64,000 nucleotides of DNA from Varibaculum cambriense (GTDB taxonomy: Bacteria; Actinomycetota; Actinomycetes; Actinomycetales; Actinomycetaceae), in the NCBI RefSeq assembly GCF_002848005.1, contig NZ_PKHX01000004.1, positions 179,509 through 243,508 on the forward strand, given 5' to 3'. Both the position numbers and the translations under genes were made by a program. This document shows positions 54,059-63,914 of this stretch, piece after piece. The notes beneath the pieces were generated by a model. The model searched no databases, was not told where the DNA came from, and was given only the letters and a program-made list of their open reading frames with translations. Every line of letters starts with the position of its first letter. Position 1 is the first letter of the stretch.

Positions 54059-56740
54059 GTGAGTAACAATGTCCCGGAACCGGCGTGGCGACGCCTGATA
54101 GGCGCGATGTTTACCTCCCCGCACCCCGAAATTACTCCTGGCGCTGACCTGGGAATTTGTATCGAATTGGATGGCAGTTTCCATCCTTTACGCCGGGAAG
54201 TTTCTGGCACTTGGACCCGCAATCGTGCCAGTTGGCGTGACCTTTGCCAAACTAAATGGGAATCAGTTTCTGCCGGTTTAGATAGGACGCAGCTCAGCTG
54301 CCTGCGTCAGGTGGCTGGGCTATTGGAAAAAGCTCCCCAGCGATTATCTTCCGAGGAGGCCGCGCAAGTATCCCCCGCGATCCGTACCTTGGCGCAGGCG
54401 GGATTTTCTTTTGCCCTCGGCACCGAGCCCCTCACTCCCCTGCATTTCTCTCCAGTTCTGGCGCGTCCTTTCCTGGATATTTGTGCTCCTGGCGACGCAG
54501 CTCTACGTTTTGGGATTGATTTTTCTGCCGGTAAAGACCCGGCCGGGCGTACGGTCGCCGCTACTTGCGTGGCGGCCGGTTTAGAACTGGTGGCCAGCGC
54601 AGAACTAGGGTGTTTCGCCTTCTGGGATGATCGCTTCGGAGCGCTTAACCGGGTGTTGGGGGCGAAACCGGTGCGGATACCGCAAGCAGATTTAGCGGAT
54701 TTTTTGTTGCAAGATTTTCCGTGCCTTAGCGAAAGTTTCCCGGTCTATTCTTTGGATGACAGTTTTGAGTTCCCCAAATATCGCTACCTGCTGGAAGTGG
54801 GAACTTCCCAGGCAGAGGACCTTTACCGAATTCACCTGCGCGCCATGCGCGAGCTTGAGGGGCAAAAGATTGAAACCAGCGTCCCGCCTGACCAGATTGC
54901 GCAGCTGAAAACCCAGGTGACGAAGTGGTTGCGCCGTCAAGAAGGAGTTTTCACTTTCGATAGCTTCCTTTCTTGCCCCGCTCACCGCATAAACCAGATT
55001 TTGGATGAGCTGGAAACCGTTTTTGACGGCCAGGATTTAGAAGTTAACCGCCACGGAATTCCGCGTTCATTTTCGCAACAGGGTGGAGAGATCATCGTGG
55101 ATTTATCCCCCAATACTTACGGCTGGTTTACCCCGCAGGTGCGGCTGCGTTTAGGTGACCGTGACTTTACATCCTCCGAGATTGCCCAAATTCGCGAGCG
55201 GGGCGGACTAATCGATGCCGATACTTATCTTAGTGAAGCCGATCTGGATCGGCTGACGCTGCTTAGTGAGCGCGCCGGCCTTAATCGCCGTGGGATCCAC
55301 CCGGCGATTATTGACCTCTCCCAGATTCTGGAGGGTACGCAAGCACAGGTGCGCGGCCTGGAAGCCTGGAAGTCACGCCAGCTAAAGTTGCCGCCGATTG
55401 CCCCGCCCCACACCGCCAAGCTGCGCGAATATCAATGCACGGGCGTGTCTTGGTTGCTGGCGCAACTGTCGATTGGTCCCGGAGCGGTGCTCGCTGATGA
55501 AATGGGATTGGGAAAAACTCTGCAGATTTTAGCGGCGATTAAATCCTTACCCACCTCAAATCCAGTGCTGGTAGTAGCGCCAACCTCGGTGATCAATGTT
55601 TGGGAATCCCAGGCACAATGCTTTTACCCTGAGATAGAGGTGCGGGCCCTGCGCAGCGGCACCGAAATCGAGGACGGTTTCCACGAGGCAGATTTAGTGG
55701 TCACTTCCTACGGGTTGCTGCGCCGCCATGCCGAGGCTTTCTTAGAGCCTCAGTGGCAGGGGGTAATTTGTGACGAGGCGCAGCTGGTGAAGAATCCGCG
55801 TACCCAAGCCTGGCGCGTCCTCGCGGATCTACGCCGCGAGTGGACGATTTGTGCTACCGGCACTCCCCTAGAGAATTCTTTAGCGGATTTGCATGCGATT
55901 TTATCTTTGGCGCAACCAGGCACGTTGCTTTCGCGGGAACAGTTTGCGGCCCTGCAGCTGCGCGGGATCGACCAGGTGCGTTCGCTGGTGGCTCCCTATA
56001 TGTTGCGGCGCACTAAAGCAGAGGTAGCACCGGATTTGCCTCCGAAGATTGAACAGGTGTTGCGGGTTGATTTAGAGCCGGGGCATAGCTCCGCTTATCG
56101 GGAACTGGAAACCCAGGCACGCCGCCAGATTAGCGGGTTGCTGCAATCCGGGGATCGGATGTCGATTTTGGCGGCGCTGACGGCGCTGCGGAGAGCCAGC
56201 TTAGACCTGCGTCTGGTAGGAGGACGTGCCGGGATAACTAGCGCGAAAACTAATGCTCTAGTGGAACAGTTACAAGCGATACCTGGCCATAAAGCCCTAG
56301 TGTTTTCCCAGTTCACTTCCTATTTAAAGTTGATTAAAGAGACTTTGGAGGAGGCAGGAATAAAAACCGCTTATCTGGATGGGTCTACTCGGCAGCGTGA
56401 CCAGGTAGTTAAGGAGTTTTCCGAGGGAGACGCGCAAGCTTTTTTGATTTCCCTGCGGGCAGGCGGGACGGGGCTGACTTTGACTGCCGCCGACTATGTG
56501 TTTGTGATGGATCCGTGGTGGAACCCGGCAGTCGAAGAACAGGCAATCGATCGCGCTCACCGCATCGGGCAAGACCGTCCAGTCAATGTCTACCGCCTGG
56601 TAGCGAAGGGAACCATCGAAGAAAAAGTATCCCAGCTGCAGCAACGTAAGCGCGACCTCTTTACTTCAGTAGTTAAATCTTCCGGCTCTATGGCAGAGCT
56701 AGCCAGTTCCCTGTTAATGGAAAATAACAATACGAACTAG
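54059..56740 (+). CDS. SNF2-family helicase/translocase
   Basis: DEAD/H-type dsDNA translocase. The first 440 residues form the bacterial SNF2-associated N-terminus; then Walker A ADEMGLGKT, the CDEAQ Walker B variant, ATGTPLENSLADL, and the C-terminal motif QAIDRAHRIGQDRPVNVYRL. 893 residues; no zinc-SWIM domain is seen, shorter than many homologues. GTG start with AAGGAGG 5 bases before. Probable role in RNA polymerase or chromatin remodelling, not further assignable. Confidence 0.92.
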   Translation: MSNNVPEPAWRRLIGAMFTSPHPEITPGADLGICIELDGSFHPLRREVSGTWTRNRASWRDLCQTKWESVSAGLDRTQLSCLRQVAGLLEKAPQRLSSEEAAQVSPAIRTLAQAGFSFALGTEPLTPLHFSPVLARPFLDICAPGDAALRFGIDFSAGKDPAGRTVAATCVAAGLELVASAELGCFAFWDDRFGALNRVLGAKPVRIPQADLADFLLQDFPCLSESFPVYSLDDSFEFPKYRYLLEVGTSQAEDLYRIHLRAMRELEGQKIETSVPPDQIAQLKTQVTKWLRRQEGVFTFDSFLSCPAHRINQILDELETVFDGQDLEVNRHGIPRSFSQQGGEIIVDLSPNTYGWFTPQVRLRLGDRDFTSSEIAQIRERGGLIDADTYLSEADLDRLTLLSERAGLNRRGIHPAIIDLSQILEGTQAQVRGLEAWKSRQLKLPPIAPPHTAKLREYQCTGVSWLLAQLSIGPGAVLADEMGLGKTLQILAAIKSLPTSNPVLVVAPTSVINVWESQAQCFYPEIEVRALRSGTEIEDGFHEADLVVTSYGLLRRHAEAFLEPQWQGVICDEAQLVKNPRTQAWRVLADLRREWTICATGTPLENSLADLHAILSLAQPGTLLSREQFAALQLRGIDQVRSLVAPYMLRRTKAEVAPDLPPKIEQVLRVDLEPGHSSAYRELETQARRQISGLLQSGDRMSILAALTALRRASLDLRLVGGRAGITSAKTNALVEQLQAIPGHKALVFSQFTSYLKLIKETLEEAGIKTAYLDGSTRQRDQVVKEFSEGDAQAFLISLRAGGTGLTLTAADYVFVMDPWWNPAVEEQAIDRAHRIGQDRPVNVYRLVAKGTIEEKVSQLQQRKRDLFTSVVKSSGSMAELASSLLMENNNTN

Positions 56741-56850
56741 CCGTGATCGTGGGGATAGATTATGCGCCTTAAGCTGAATTTCTGCGTCGCCTCTAGCGAC
56801 TTGGCGCTTTCTTCTAGAAGATTAAGGGGAAATAGAGGAAAGGAATAGCT

Positions 56851-57420
56851 ATGAAGACCTTGGAACTATTGCAGAATCGGCGCTCCCGATACCAGCTGGA
56901 CCGGAAGATTCCCCTGAGCCATCAGGAACTGCTGGATTTGATTGACGAGGTAACCGCGCAGGTGCCGGATGCCTTCAATATGCAGTCGCAGCGGCTCCTG
57001 GTAGTTACCGGAGAGAATCAAGACGCCCTCTGGAATCGGGTTTTCGAGGTTTTCGAAGGTAAAGTTCCGCGGGAAAAAATTGATTCTTTCCGGGCTGGTT
57101 ACGGCACTATTCTCTACTTTTATGACCAGGAAGTCACCGAAGAAATGGCGGGCAAGTTCACCGCCTACGCCGATAAGTTCCCGCATTGGGCGGCGCAGTC
57201 CCTGGCCATGTTGCAATTCTCGCTGTGGGTAGCGCTCCGCGAGGCAGGAATTGGTGCTTCCCTGCAACACTACAATCCGGTGATTGACCACGAGGTTAAG
57301 CAAATGTTTGACCTGCCCGAAACTTGGGTGCTAGATGCGCAAATGCCGTTTGGTCTGGCCAGCGACACCCCCTCCCCCAAGCAGTTGCAAGACATTCGCC
57401 AGCGGGTAATCCAGCGCTAA
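56851..57420 (+). CDS. Nitroreductase-family flavoprotein
   Basis: FMN-dependent NAD(P)H oxidoreductase. N-terminal NRRSRYQLDRKIPLSHQELL (phosphate-binding Arg-Arg-Ser), FNMQSQRLLVVTGE and WAAQSLAMLQFSLWVALREA then GIGASLQHYNP are family-typical. 189 residues, the short Frm2/fungal-like branch often tied to fatty-acid or redox stress. AGGAAAGGAAT precedes the ATG. Confidence 0.9.
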   Translation: MKTLELLQNRRSRYQLDRKIPLSHQELLDLIDEVTAQVPDAFNMQSQRLLVVTGENQDALWNRVFEVFEGKVPREKIDSFRAGYGTILYFYDQEVTEEMAGKFTAYADKFPHWAAQSLAMLQFSLWVALREAGIGASLQHYNPVIDHEVKQMFDLPETWVLDAQMPFGLASDTPSPKQLQDIRQRVIQR

Positions 57421-57464
57421 CGGGATACCCCAAGGTTCGTAACCAGAATTTCAGTATTGGAATA

Positions 57465-57508
57465 TTGACATCTTCGTCACCCTCTTCGCTGATAGGGTGA
57501 CGAAGATG
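57465..57508 (+). promoter_or_regulatory. Perfect 15-bp palindrome over the EamA promoter and start
   Basis: CATCTTCGTCACCCT (57469-57483) pairs exactly with 57494-57508 over a 10-base loop. A consensus -35 TTGACA (57465-57470) overlaps the left arm, and both possible starts (GTG 57497, ATG 57506) lie in the right arm. Either an operator covering the promoter of a leaderless mRNA or an RNA hairpin hiding the start. Confidence 0.65.
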
Positions 57509-58396
57509 AATAAAACGAGTACGCGCGGGCTGGAGATACTGTTAGCTCTGGTGATGATGGCGCGGGGCACTTCGTTTATTTTCAGCAAACTGCTGCTAGA
57601 AACCATGAGCACCTTCAACGTATTGGCGTTCAGGTTTGGGATTGCCTTCCTGGTACTGGCAGCGCTATTTGCCCGCCGCCTCTTTCGCGCCAGCCGAAAA
57701 GTATGGATAGCGGGATTCCTGATTGGATTCTTATATTTCCTGGTGATGTCATTAGAGCTCACCGCCTTAACCATGGCAGATACCGGCCCGGTAGCGCTCA
57801 CCGAACACACCAGTATTGTGATGGTGCCACTCGCAACTGCCGCTTTGGCGAGGGTGCGCCCTAATCCCGTAATGCTACTATCGGCATTCCTAGCGGTTAC
57901 CGGGGTGGGGATGCTGACGCTGCCCGGCGGGAACCTATCTGCCGGGCTGTTAATCGCCCTACTGGGAGCCGTCTGCTACGCAGTAACCATCATCGTCACC
58001 GATCGAGTAACCCATAGCCCCGCGGAAGGGTTTACGGTCGGCATTATTCAGCTGGGTACGCTCGCACTGCTGGCTGGAATCGCCAGTCTGTTCTTGGAAT
58101 CCCCGCATTTGCCTTCCTCTCCCGCGCAATGGGGAATGTTGGCAGTGCTGGTGGTGGTGTGTACGATTTTCGGTTTTACGTTCCAACCGGTTGCGCAAGC
58201 GCGAGTATCGGCAGAAATGACCGGGATATTAGCAGCTTTAAACCCGGCGGTAGCAGCGATAATAGGCGCCCTGGTATTGCAGGAACAGTTCGGATGGCTA
58301 GGAGCGCTGGCAGTTGTGCTGATCCTAATCGCGATTACTCTCCCCAACTGGCTGCGGATCTTTTCACCTAAAGGCGGAGAAGTTTTACCGCAGTAA
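57497..58396 (+). CDS. EamA/DMT-superfamily exporter
   Basis: Ten membrane segments in two EamA halves (MARGTSFIFSKLLLETMSTF; LLGAVCYAVTIIVTDRVTHS). 299 residues. Exports small metabolites; substrate unknown. The start GTG or the ATG three codons on lies in a palindrome, so expression is likely controlled there. No regulator gene is adjacent. Confidence 0.88.
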   Translation: MTKMNKTSTRGLEILLALVMMARGTSFIFSKLLLETMSTFNVLAFRFGIAFLVLAALFARRLFRASRKVWIAGFLIGFLYFLVMSLELTALTMADTGPVALTEHTSIVMVPLATAALARVRPNPVMLLSAFLAVTGVGMLTLPGGNLSAGLLIALLGAVCYAVTIIVTDRVTHSPAEGFTVGIIQLGTLALLAGIASLFLESPHLPSSPAQWGMLAVLVVVCTIFGFTFQPVAQARVSAEMTGILAALNPAVAAIIGALVLQEQFGWLGALAVVLILIAITLPNWLRIFSPKGGEVLPQ

Positions 58397-58477
58397 CTCC
58401 CAGAGATAGCGATGCGCACATCTAAGAGCTTTGCTTACCGCAATAGCTCGTACTTAGATTGAGGACGACCTTTCGGC

Positions 58478-60976
58478 TTAGCGGTAGCGGCGACGCAAAA
58501 CAATCATCGCTCCCAGTACTACCCCGACGGCGCAAATCCCCAAGAGAGTGGCTGCCCCGCTGCCGGTATCACCTATTTCTTCCGGTACCGGAGGGGTGGT
58601 AGGAGGAACCTTAGGAGGCGTCACCGGCGGGGTGCTTGGTGGGGTCGCTGGCGGCGTGGGTGGAATCAAAGTATTGGTGAAGTACGCCAGGTTAACCCCA
58701 TCATTCTGCTCGGCTTGCGCGACTTGACTGACTTTAAACTTGCCCGTAAGTTCTGCCGGTAAATTCTCTGTCACCTTATAGGTAAGCTCTACCCGCTCTT
58801 CCGGTTTCTTCTCCACATCTGCGGGCGTATATTTAGGGAGCTTCTCGAGGGAGAACTCAAAATCTTTACCCTCACCCTGCTGGAAACTGCCGGCTTTCAA
58901 ATACTTGCGTACCGACTCGGTCGCTATTTTGTTCTCTCCCTGCCAGGTTTCCACTTCGAAATTATCGATATAATCGCGCATATCGATATTTTTGAGCAGA
59001 TCATTCCCGCCCTCCCAGTGTTTCTTAACTAGCAAATCCAGGTAAGGGATAATCTCGGTTTCCGAATCCGGAATCCGGTTATAAATCGGCTGCTCCCCCA
59101 GCTTTTTCAACTTCACCTGGAACTTAATCGTGAGTTTTCGTTCCGCAGGAATCTTAATCGCCTTAAGAAAGTCGAACTCTGCTACCTGGGTTTTAGCGTG
59201 ATCTAGCAGCTTAATCTCCCGGGTGTCCGGGTTATAGCGGGCCTCAAAATCCGTAGCTACCGTTTCGCCCTCCATGACTTTTAAGGATCCGGTAACCAGT
59301 TCCAGGCGTTCATCTAGCTTATCGACTACCGTAGCGGTGTCCTTAAAGCCCATGTCTACATACTTGCCATAGGCAACCACCAGGCGGTGATCTCCGGGTA
59401 CCTTAGCGTTAATCCGGTAGTCGATCAGGTCTCCCCGGCTGGCGTAGGCTTTCTTACCGTCCTCCCCAATCGGATACTTCGCCTGGTCAATCACTTTGGC
59501 GAAACTCGGTTTTTTCGGTACCAGCAATAGCAGCGGGGTCTTGTAACCAATCAAAGCCCGCGAGCGCGCATCATCCTTAAAGCGATCATCGGTACCGCCA
59601 TAGGGATTAGCCCATACCTCTTCATCACTGCCTGAGCGGAGCATCTTCATAGTTAGCCGCCCATTTTCTGCCAGGTCAACTCCGTACTGTAAGGACAGGT
59701 CGTAGTCATTCTTAAAGGCTGACGCTGCGTCCTCAATCCGCACCGTATACTCCCCCGGAGTTACTGCCTTAAACAGGCTTGCCGGAAAATCGTAGGCGGT
59801 TTTAGTAGCAGTAGATTTTGCGATCAGCTTTCCTTGCTGGTTATACAGCCCCAGGGTAAAACCATCTTTCGCATAGGCAGTTGCAAAAGAGTCATACTTG
59901 ACGCTTTCAATATTAGAAGCCAGGATATACACCTGTTTTCCGAGGGTAACCGTCAAAGTGTTGGTCGCCGAATCGAATTCTTGCCCAGCAATTCCGTAAT
60001 ACATATATTTTTGCGGCAGGCTGGGCAAAGATAGCTTCGCCCCCTCAGGCACCCCGGTTGCTTGAATGTCGAAAGAATAATCACCGCTGGCAGTCGGCAG
60101 AGAAAGCTGTTTTTCTGCTTGGGGATCCGCTTTGCCCCCGATATTAAACTTCCAGGTGTCGCTCTCCTCCAGCACTTCCAGGGGGCGTTTAATAGTCACG
60201 TGATAGGTCTGATCCACCAGCTTTACTTGCTTTAAAACCAGCTGGAACCCACCGGCTTTGGCCAGCACTTTTTGCACCGAATACGGGTTTTTCTTCCCGC
60301 CATTTTTCAAGGTGACGTTCGGCAAATCTGCTTGCGTTGCCGGCACCAGGGAGCTCGGGGCAAACTTGCCGTTATCAGCATAAGTTGCTTCTTTTAGGAA
60401 ACCGTGACCAGCAGAATCCTTCCTGACCGTAACAGTCTCATTTTCCTGGCTAACCGAGTTGTATAGCGGGATTTCAAAGGATTCCGCGGTGCCCGGAAGG
60501 GATTTCCCGGCTTCATCGACCATAGTAATGTCGTAGCGCGCCGAGATTTTTTCTTTAAAAGTCATCCGCATTTCCGGGGTTCCATCAGAGCCCGCCGCAA
60601 CCTTTACTTTTACCGGCTCCCCGATCTGCGAAAAACCTTTCTTTACGGAAAAGGTGATTTCCTTGCCCACCGGGTAATCTGCGGCCTCGAGGGCGAATTC
60701 AATCTCGCATTTTCGCAACCCATTTTCTAGGGTTTTGTCCGAGGTGACGTCTGCGGCCTCGATCTCGTAGGAGTCAGCAAACCAGCCGGTACCTTCTTGG
60801 ATCTCCAAATCGGTGCACTTAGCCCGGGTATAGATAGTTGCATAGAGGGCGGCTGTATCTTCGTCCTCGTCACCAGCAGCCTGCGCCAGGGGCGATAAAA
60901 GCACCATCCCCAGGATCAAGGCGACAATAACGCCGATCAGACAAAGGTTCGCGGCTTTTCTGTTCATATTCCCCAC
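58478..60976 (-). CDS. Wall-anchored surface protein with atypical sorting signal
   Basis: Signal peptide (LCLIGVIVALILGMVLLSPL then AQAAGDEDE) of an exported protein with several Ig-like/isopeptide-type repeats (VVDKLDERLELVTGSLKVME) and a Thr/Pro spacer (PPTPPATPPSTPPVTPP). The end is EEIGDTGSG, a hydrophobic stretch and RRRYR: the layout of an LPxTG anchor but reading IGDTG. 832 residues. The start is GTG or the ATG three codons later. No sortase or pilin genes are near. Confidence 0.85.
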   Translation of the reverse strand: MGNMNRKAANLCLIGVIVALILGMVLLSPLAQAAGDEDEDTAALYATIYTRAKCTDLEIQEGTGWFADSYEIEAADVTSDKTLENGLRKCEIEFALEAADYPVGKEITFSVKKGFSQIGEPVKVKVAAGSDGTPEMRMTFKEKISARYDITMVDEAGKSLPGTAESFEIPLYNSVSQENETVTVRKDSAGHGFLKEATYADNGKFAPSSLVPATQADLPNVTLKNGGKKNPYSVQKVLAKAGGFQLVLKQVKLVDQTYHVTIKRPLEVLEESDTWKFNIGGKADPQAEKQLSLPTASGDYSFDIQATGVPEGAKLSLPSLPQKYMYYGIAGQEFDSATNTLTVTLGKQVYILASNIESVKYDSFATAYAKDGFTLGLYNQQGKLIAKSTATKTAYDFPASLFKAVTPGEYTVRIEDAASAFKNDYDLSLQYGVDLAENGRLTMKMLRSGSDEEVWANPYGGTDDRFKDDARSRALIGYKTPLLLLVPKKPSFAKVIDQAKYPIGEDGKKAYASRGDLIDYRINAKVPGDHRLVVAYGKYVDMGFKDTATVVDKLDERLELVTGSLKVMEGETVATDFEARYNPDTREIKLLDHAKTQVAEFDFLKAIKIPAERKLTIKFQVKLKKLGEQPIYNRIPDSETEIIPYLDLLVKKHWEGGNDLLKNIDMRDYIDNFEVETWQGENKIATESVRKYLKAGSFQQGEGKDFEFSLEKLPKYTPADVEKKPEERVELTYKVTENLPAELTGKFKVSQVAQAEQNDGVNLAYFTNTLIPPTPPATPPSTPPVTPPKVPPTTPPVPEEIGDTGSGAATLLGICAVGVVLGAMIVLRRRYR

Positions 60977-61187
60977 TAGCGGTAGCAGTATTTAGACCTG
61001 GTGCCAGAATATCTCGCTGGAGATACCGAAAATAATGCGGCGTAAAAAATCACAGCTATGTTTGCCTGGAAGGCAAGAACCAACCCACTAGAAAATACTG
61101 CAATATCCATAGTTACTATTACCCCTTTTAACCTGGAAAAACAGCTAACTTTTTTCGACGAGAATCGCTCACTTGCAGGAGGGGGCA

Positions 61188-62543
61188 ATGCTGCGTAGGA
61201 TGCAGTTCGTGTCCAAAACACAGCGGCATTATTTTAACTATGCGGCAGTGATATTATCCGGGTTCCTTATCGCCCTACTGATAGGAACCTGCCTACTAAT
61301 GCTGCCGTTATCAACGGTGCATGTCGGGGGGCTGCCGCTACTCCCGGCCTTATTTACCGCCACCTCTGCCCTTTGCGTTACCGGCTTAACAATTGTTGAC
61401 ACCGCCACCTATTGGACGGATTTTGGCAAAGTCGTAATTTTACTATTAATACAGGTAGGCGGCTTCGGAGTGATGAGTTTTGCGGCCGTACTCGCCCAAG
61501 CAGTAATCCGCCGAGAAAGCCATAGCGCCAAGCTGGCTTCAGCGGCCGAACGGCGCAGCGTCACCGGCAGGTTGGGCGTGCTGTTGCGCCGGGTACTGGG
61601 AACTTCTCTCTTGATTGAGCTACTCACCGCTATTCCCCTGACGATTCGTTTCCTGTCCCTAGGGTATTCGCTGCCCCGCGCCCTCTGGCATGGGGTTTTT
61701 CACGCAGTTTCGGCTTTTAATAATGCTGGCTTCGCCCTCTATTCCGACAATATGTCTTCCTTTGTGGGCGATTGGGGGGTGTGTCTGCCCCTGATTATTG
61801 CGATCATTATCGGAGGTTTGGGATTCCCGGTCCTCTTCCAACTGCGTACCAGCCTATTCAAGCCTTATCGCTGGTCGCTGCACACTCGGATGATGATAGC
61901 TGGGACCGGCGGTCTGCTGGTATTTTCTTCCCTACTGGTTACGGCTTTCGAGTGGCATAACCCGAAAACTTTGGGCAAACTCCCTACCGCTGATGCGATC
62001 CTGGCCGGAATATTTCAAGCAGTCCAAACCCGCACCACCGGTTTTAACTCGATAGATATTGGACAAATGCACGAATCCACCTTGTTTGCGATGGACACTT
62101 TTATGTTTATCGGCGCTGGACCGGCCGGAACTGCCGGGGGTATCAAAATCACCACCATGTTTGCCCTCCTGGCGATTGTCGCTGCGGTTATCCGCGGTCG
62201 TAACCAAGCAGTGGTATTTGGAAAAAGCATTTCTTCCGAGGTCGTCCATCAAGCAGTCGCGGTGGTGGTGCTGGGATTCATCTTGGTGGTTAGCTCCACC
62301 ATTTCGATCATGTTCTTGACCCACTTCACCTTGTCGCAAACCCTATTTGAAGTGTTCTCCGCTTTTGGTACCGTAGGTCTATCTACCGGAATAACGCCGC
62401 TACTTAACGATCCTTCGCAGTTAATACTTATAGCTTTAATGATTATTGGGCGATTAGGTCCGATTACGGTTGCTACCGCACTCGCTTTCGCACCTAGCGC
62501 CTCTAAAATTTCCTTCCCCACAGAAAGGCCGATCATTGGTTAA
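61188..62543 (+). CDS. trkH: Potassium uptake protein TrkH/KtrB
   Basis: Ion-translocating subunit with four selectivity-filter loops visible: TSALCVTGL, SAFNNAGFALYSDN, TRTTGFNSIDIGQ and SAFGTVGLSTGITP. 451 residues from the ATG; GGAGGGGG lies 3 bases before it, which is why this ATG is preferred over the upstream TTG. trkA overlaps its end. Confidence 0.94.
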   Translation: MLRRMQFVSKTQRHYFNYAAVILSGFLIALLIGTCLLMLPLSTVHVGGLPLLPALFTATSALCVTGLTIVDTATYWTDFGKVVILLLIQVGGFGVMSFAAVLAQAVIRRESHSAKLASAAERRSVTGRLGVLLRRVLGTSLLIELLTAIPLTIRFLSLGYSLPRALWHGVFHAVSAFNNAGFALYSDNMSSFVGDWGVCLPLIIAIIIGGLGFPVLFQLRTSLFKPYRWSLHTRMMIAGTGGLLVFSSLLVTAFEWHNPKTLGKLPTADAILAGIFQAVQTRTTGFNSIDIGQMHESTLFAMDTFMFIGAGPAGTAGGIKITTMFALLAIVAAVIRGRNQAVVFGKSISSEVVHQAVAVVVLGFILVVSSTISIMFLTHFTLSQTLFEVFSAFGTVGLSTGITPLLNDPSQLILIALMIIGRLGPITVATALAFAPSASKISFPTERPIIG

Positions 62544-63204
62544 TTTCTCGAAACCTACATATGCAGTGCTGGGCTTAGGACGCTTTGGTAGCGCCGTAGC
62601 CCGCGAACTCATGTCCGACTATGCCGTGGTTATCGGCATTGATTTAAACGAGACGATAGTAAATCGTAATAACGGTATCTTGAGCCAGGTGGCGCAAACG
62701 GATGCCACCGATATTGCGTCCATTACTGAACTCGGGGTGGCCGATTGTGATGGCGTAGTAGTCGGGATTGGCGGCCCCCACGTGGAGGCATCGATCCTCA
62801 CTTGCTCCCTGCTCACCGATATGGGGGTTAAGAACCTGTGGGCAAAGTCCTCCGGAACCGCCCACGGACGTATCTTGGAACAGATTGGGGTCCCCCATAT
62901 CGTTTACCCCGAGGTAGCGATGGGGCGGCGGGTAGCCCACCTGGTACGCGGGGTAAACCTGGACTATGTAGAGCTGTCTTCCGGCACCGCGATGGTTAGA
63001 ACTATTCTTCCCAAGTCTGCAGCCGGGCCTCTCGATGAGGTCGACCTTTGGAACCGGCACGGGGTAAAGATCGTGGCAGTACTGCGGGAAAACCAATGGC
63101 AACCGGTACTCGGGGCAGTAGCACTTTCCGAAGGCGACCAAGTACAGATTTACGGCGGGGCGAAACAGGTAGAAAAGTTTGCCCGCCTCGCTCCCCGCCC
63201 GTAG
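62536..63204 (+). CDS. trkA: Trk/Ktr system regulatory subunit TrkA
   Basis: NAD(H)/nucleotide-binding gating subunit: AVLGLGRFGSAVAREL Rossmann start, DLNETIVN, and a TrkA_C domain from about residue 140. TTG start in GATCATTGG with AGAAAGG 7 bases upstream, overlapping trkH by 8 bases, so the two are coupled; 222 residues, the normal KtrA length. Confidence 0.93.
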   Translation: MVNFSKPTYAVLGLGRFGSAVARELMSDYAVVIGIDLNETIVNRNNGILSQVAQTDATDIASITELGVADCDGVVVGIGGPHVEASILTCSLLTDMGVKNLWAKSSGTAHGRILEQIGVPHIVYPEVAMGRRVAHLVRGVNLDYVELSSGTAMVRTILPKSAAGPLDEVDLWNRHGVKIVAVLRENQWQPVLGAVALSEGDQVQIYGGAKQVEKFARLAPRP

Positions 63205-63295
63205 CTGCCCCACCCCACCGCGGCCACTAACAAAACCGGGATACCTGCTTCCACAGACCCTATTGCAGTGACAATAACCCAAGTAGCGGTACGGT

Positions 63296-63679
63296 TTATG
63301 ATTCGCGGGGGCTGTTGGTGCTGTGAGGTTTTGAGTAAAACAAGCTGCCGATCTTGTTAGCTATTACTGCTAGCAGTGAATAGACCCCTCCGTAGATCAG
63401 CGCGGATTCGTTGAAAAAGATCAGCATGGGCACCATGAAAAACAGTATCGGCATCACTATCCATAAAACAGTGAAGCCTTCCGCGATTCCGTCCCAGGCG
63501 GCTAGCGCGACGGTTATTAGCGGAAACACTATGAACAGTATCAAGATAAACAGCATCATGCCTGAATCAGGGGCACTGAATACTCCGATGGCGGCTCTAG
63601 TAATAGCAGGCAGTAAAAGATAGCACGCGAAAAGCCCGCCAAGTCGTACCCACGTGCCGCGTCTTTTCCACCTTTGCAT
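63296..63679 (-). CDS. Small membrane protein of unknown function
   Basis: 127 residues with four hydrophobic segments (LGGLFACYLLLPAITRAAI; MLFILILFIVFPLITVALA; VLWIVMPILFFMVPMLIFF; LIYGGVYSLLAVIANKIGSL). I do not recognise a family. It stands alone at the 3' side of trkA, on the other strand. Confidence 0.6.
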   Translation of the reverse strand: MQRWKRRGTWVRLGGLFACYLLLPAITRAAIGVFSAPDSGMMLFILILFIVFPLITVALAAWDGIAEGFTVLWIVMPILFFMVPMLIFFNESALIYGGVYSLLAVIANKIGSLFYSKPHSTNSPRES

Positions 63680-63713
63680 GCACTCATTTTTTCATGTCCA
63701 GATGGGAAAAACC

Positions 63714-63914
63714 ATGGGGCTTGGAAACTGGCTACGTCCCAAACCGAGCGACGTTAAAAACCACCAGATGAACTCGTCCTATCCGTTTATATTTGAGCCG
63801 ACGTCTTCTGGGCTTCCGGTTACCGAACGTAGCGCGATGCAGAGGACGTTCATTTATCGCGTAATCCTGCAGGGGATTTTGGGATCTCAAAATCTACTAC
63901 GAGTGCTGCGGTAA
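63714..63914 (+). pseudogene. Possible HK97-type phage portal protein remnant
   Basis: From ATG the frame reads MGLGNWLRPKPSDVKNHQMN then SSYPFIFEPTSSGLPVTERS and AMQRTFIYRV. Portal proteins of actinobacterial siphophages begin with this pattern (an MGL-WLRP start, then FIFGPTSSG--VTERTAMQ and VYACVRIL). The frame stops 15 residues after AMQ, where the long portal would go on. So it is probably a truncated prophage gene; the match is from memory. Confidence 0.4.
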
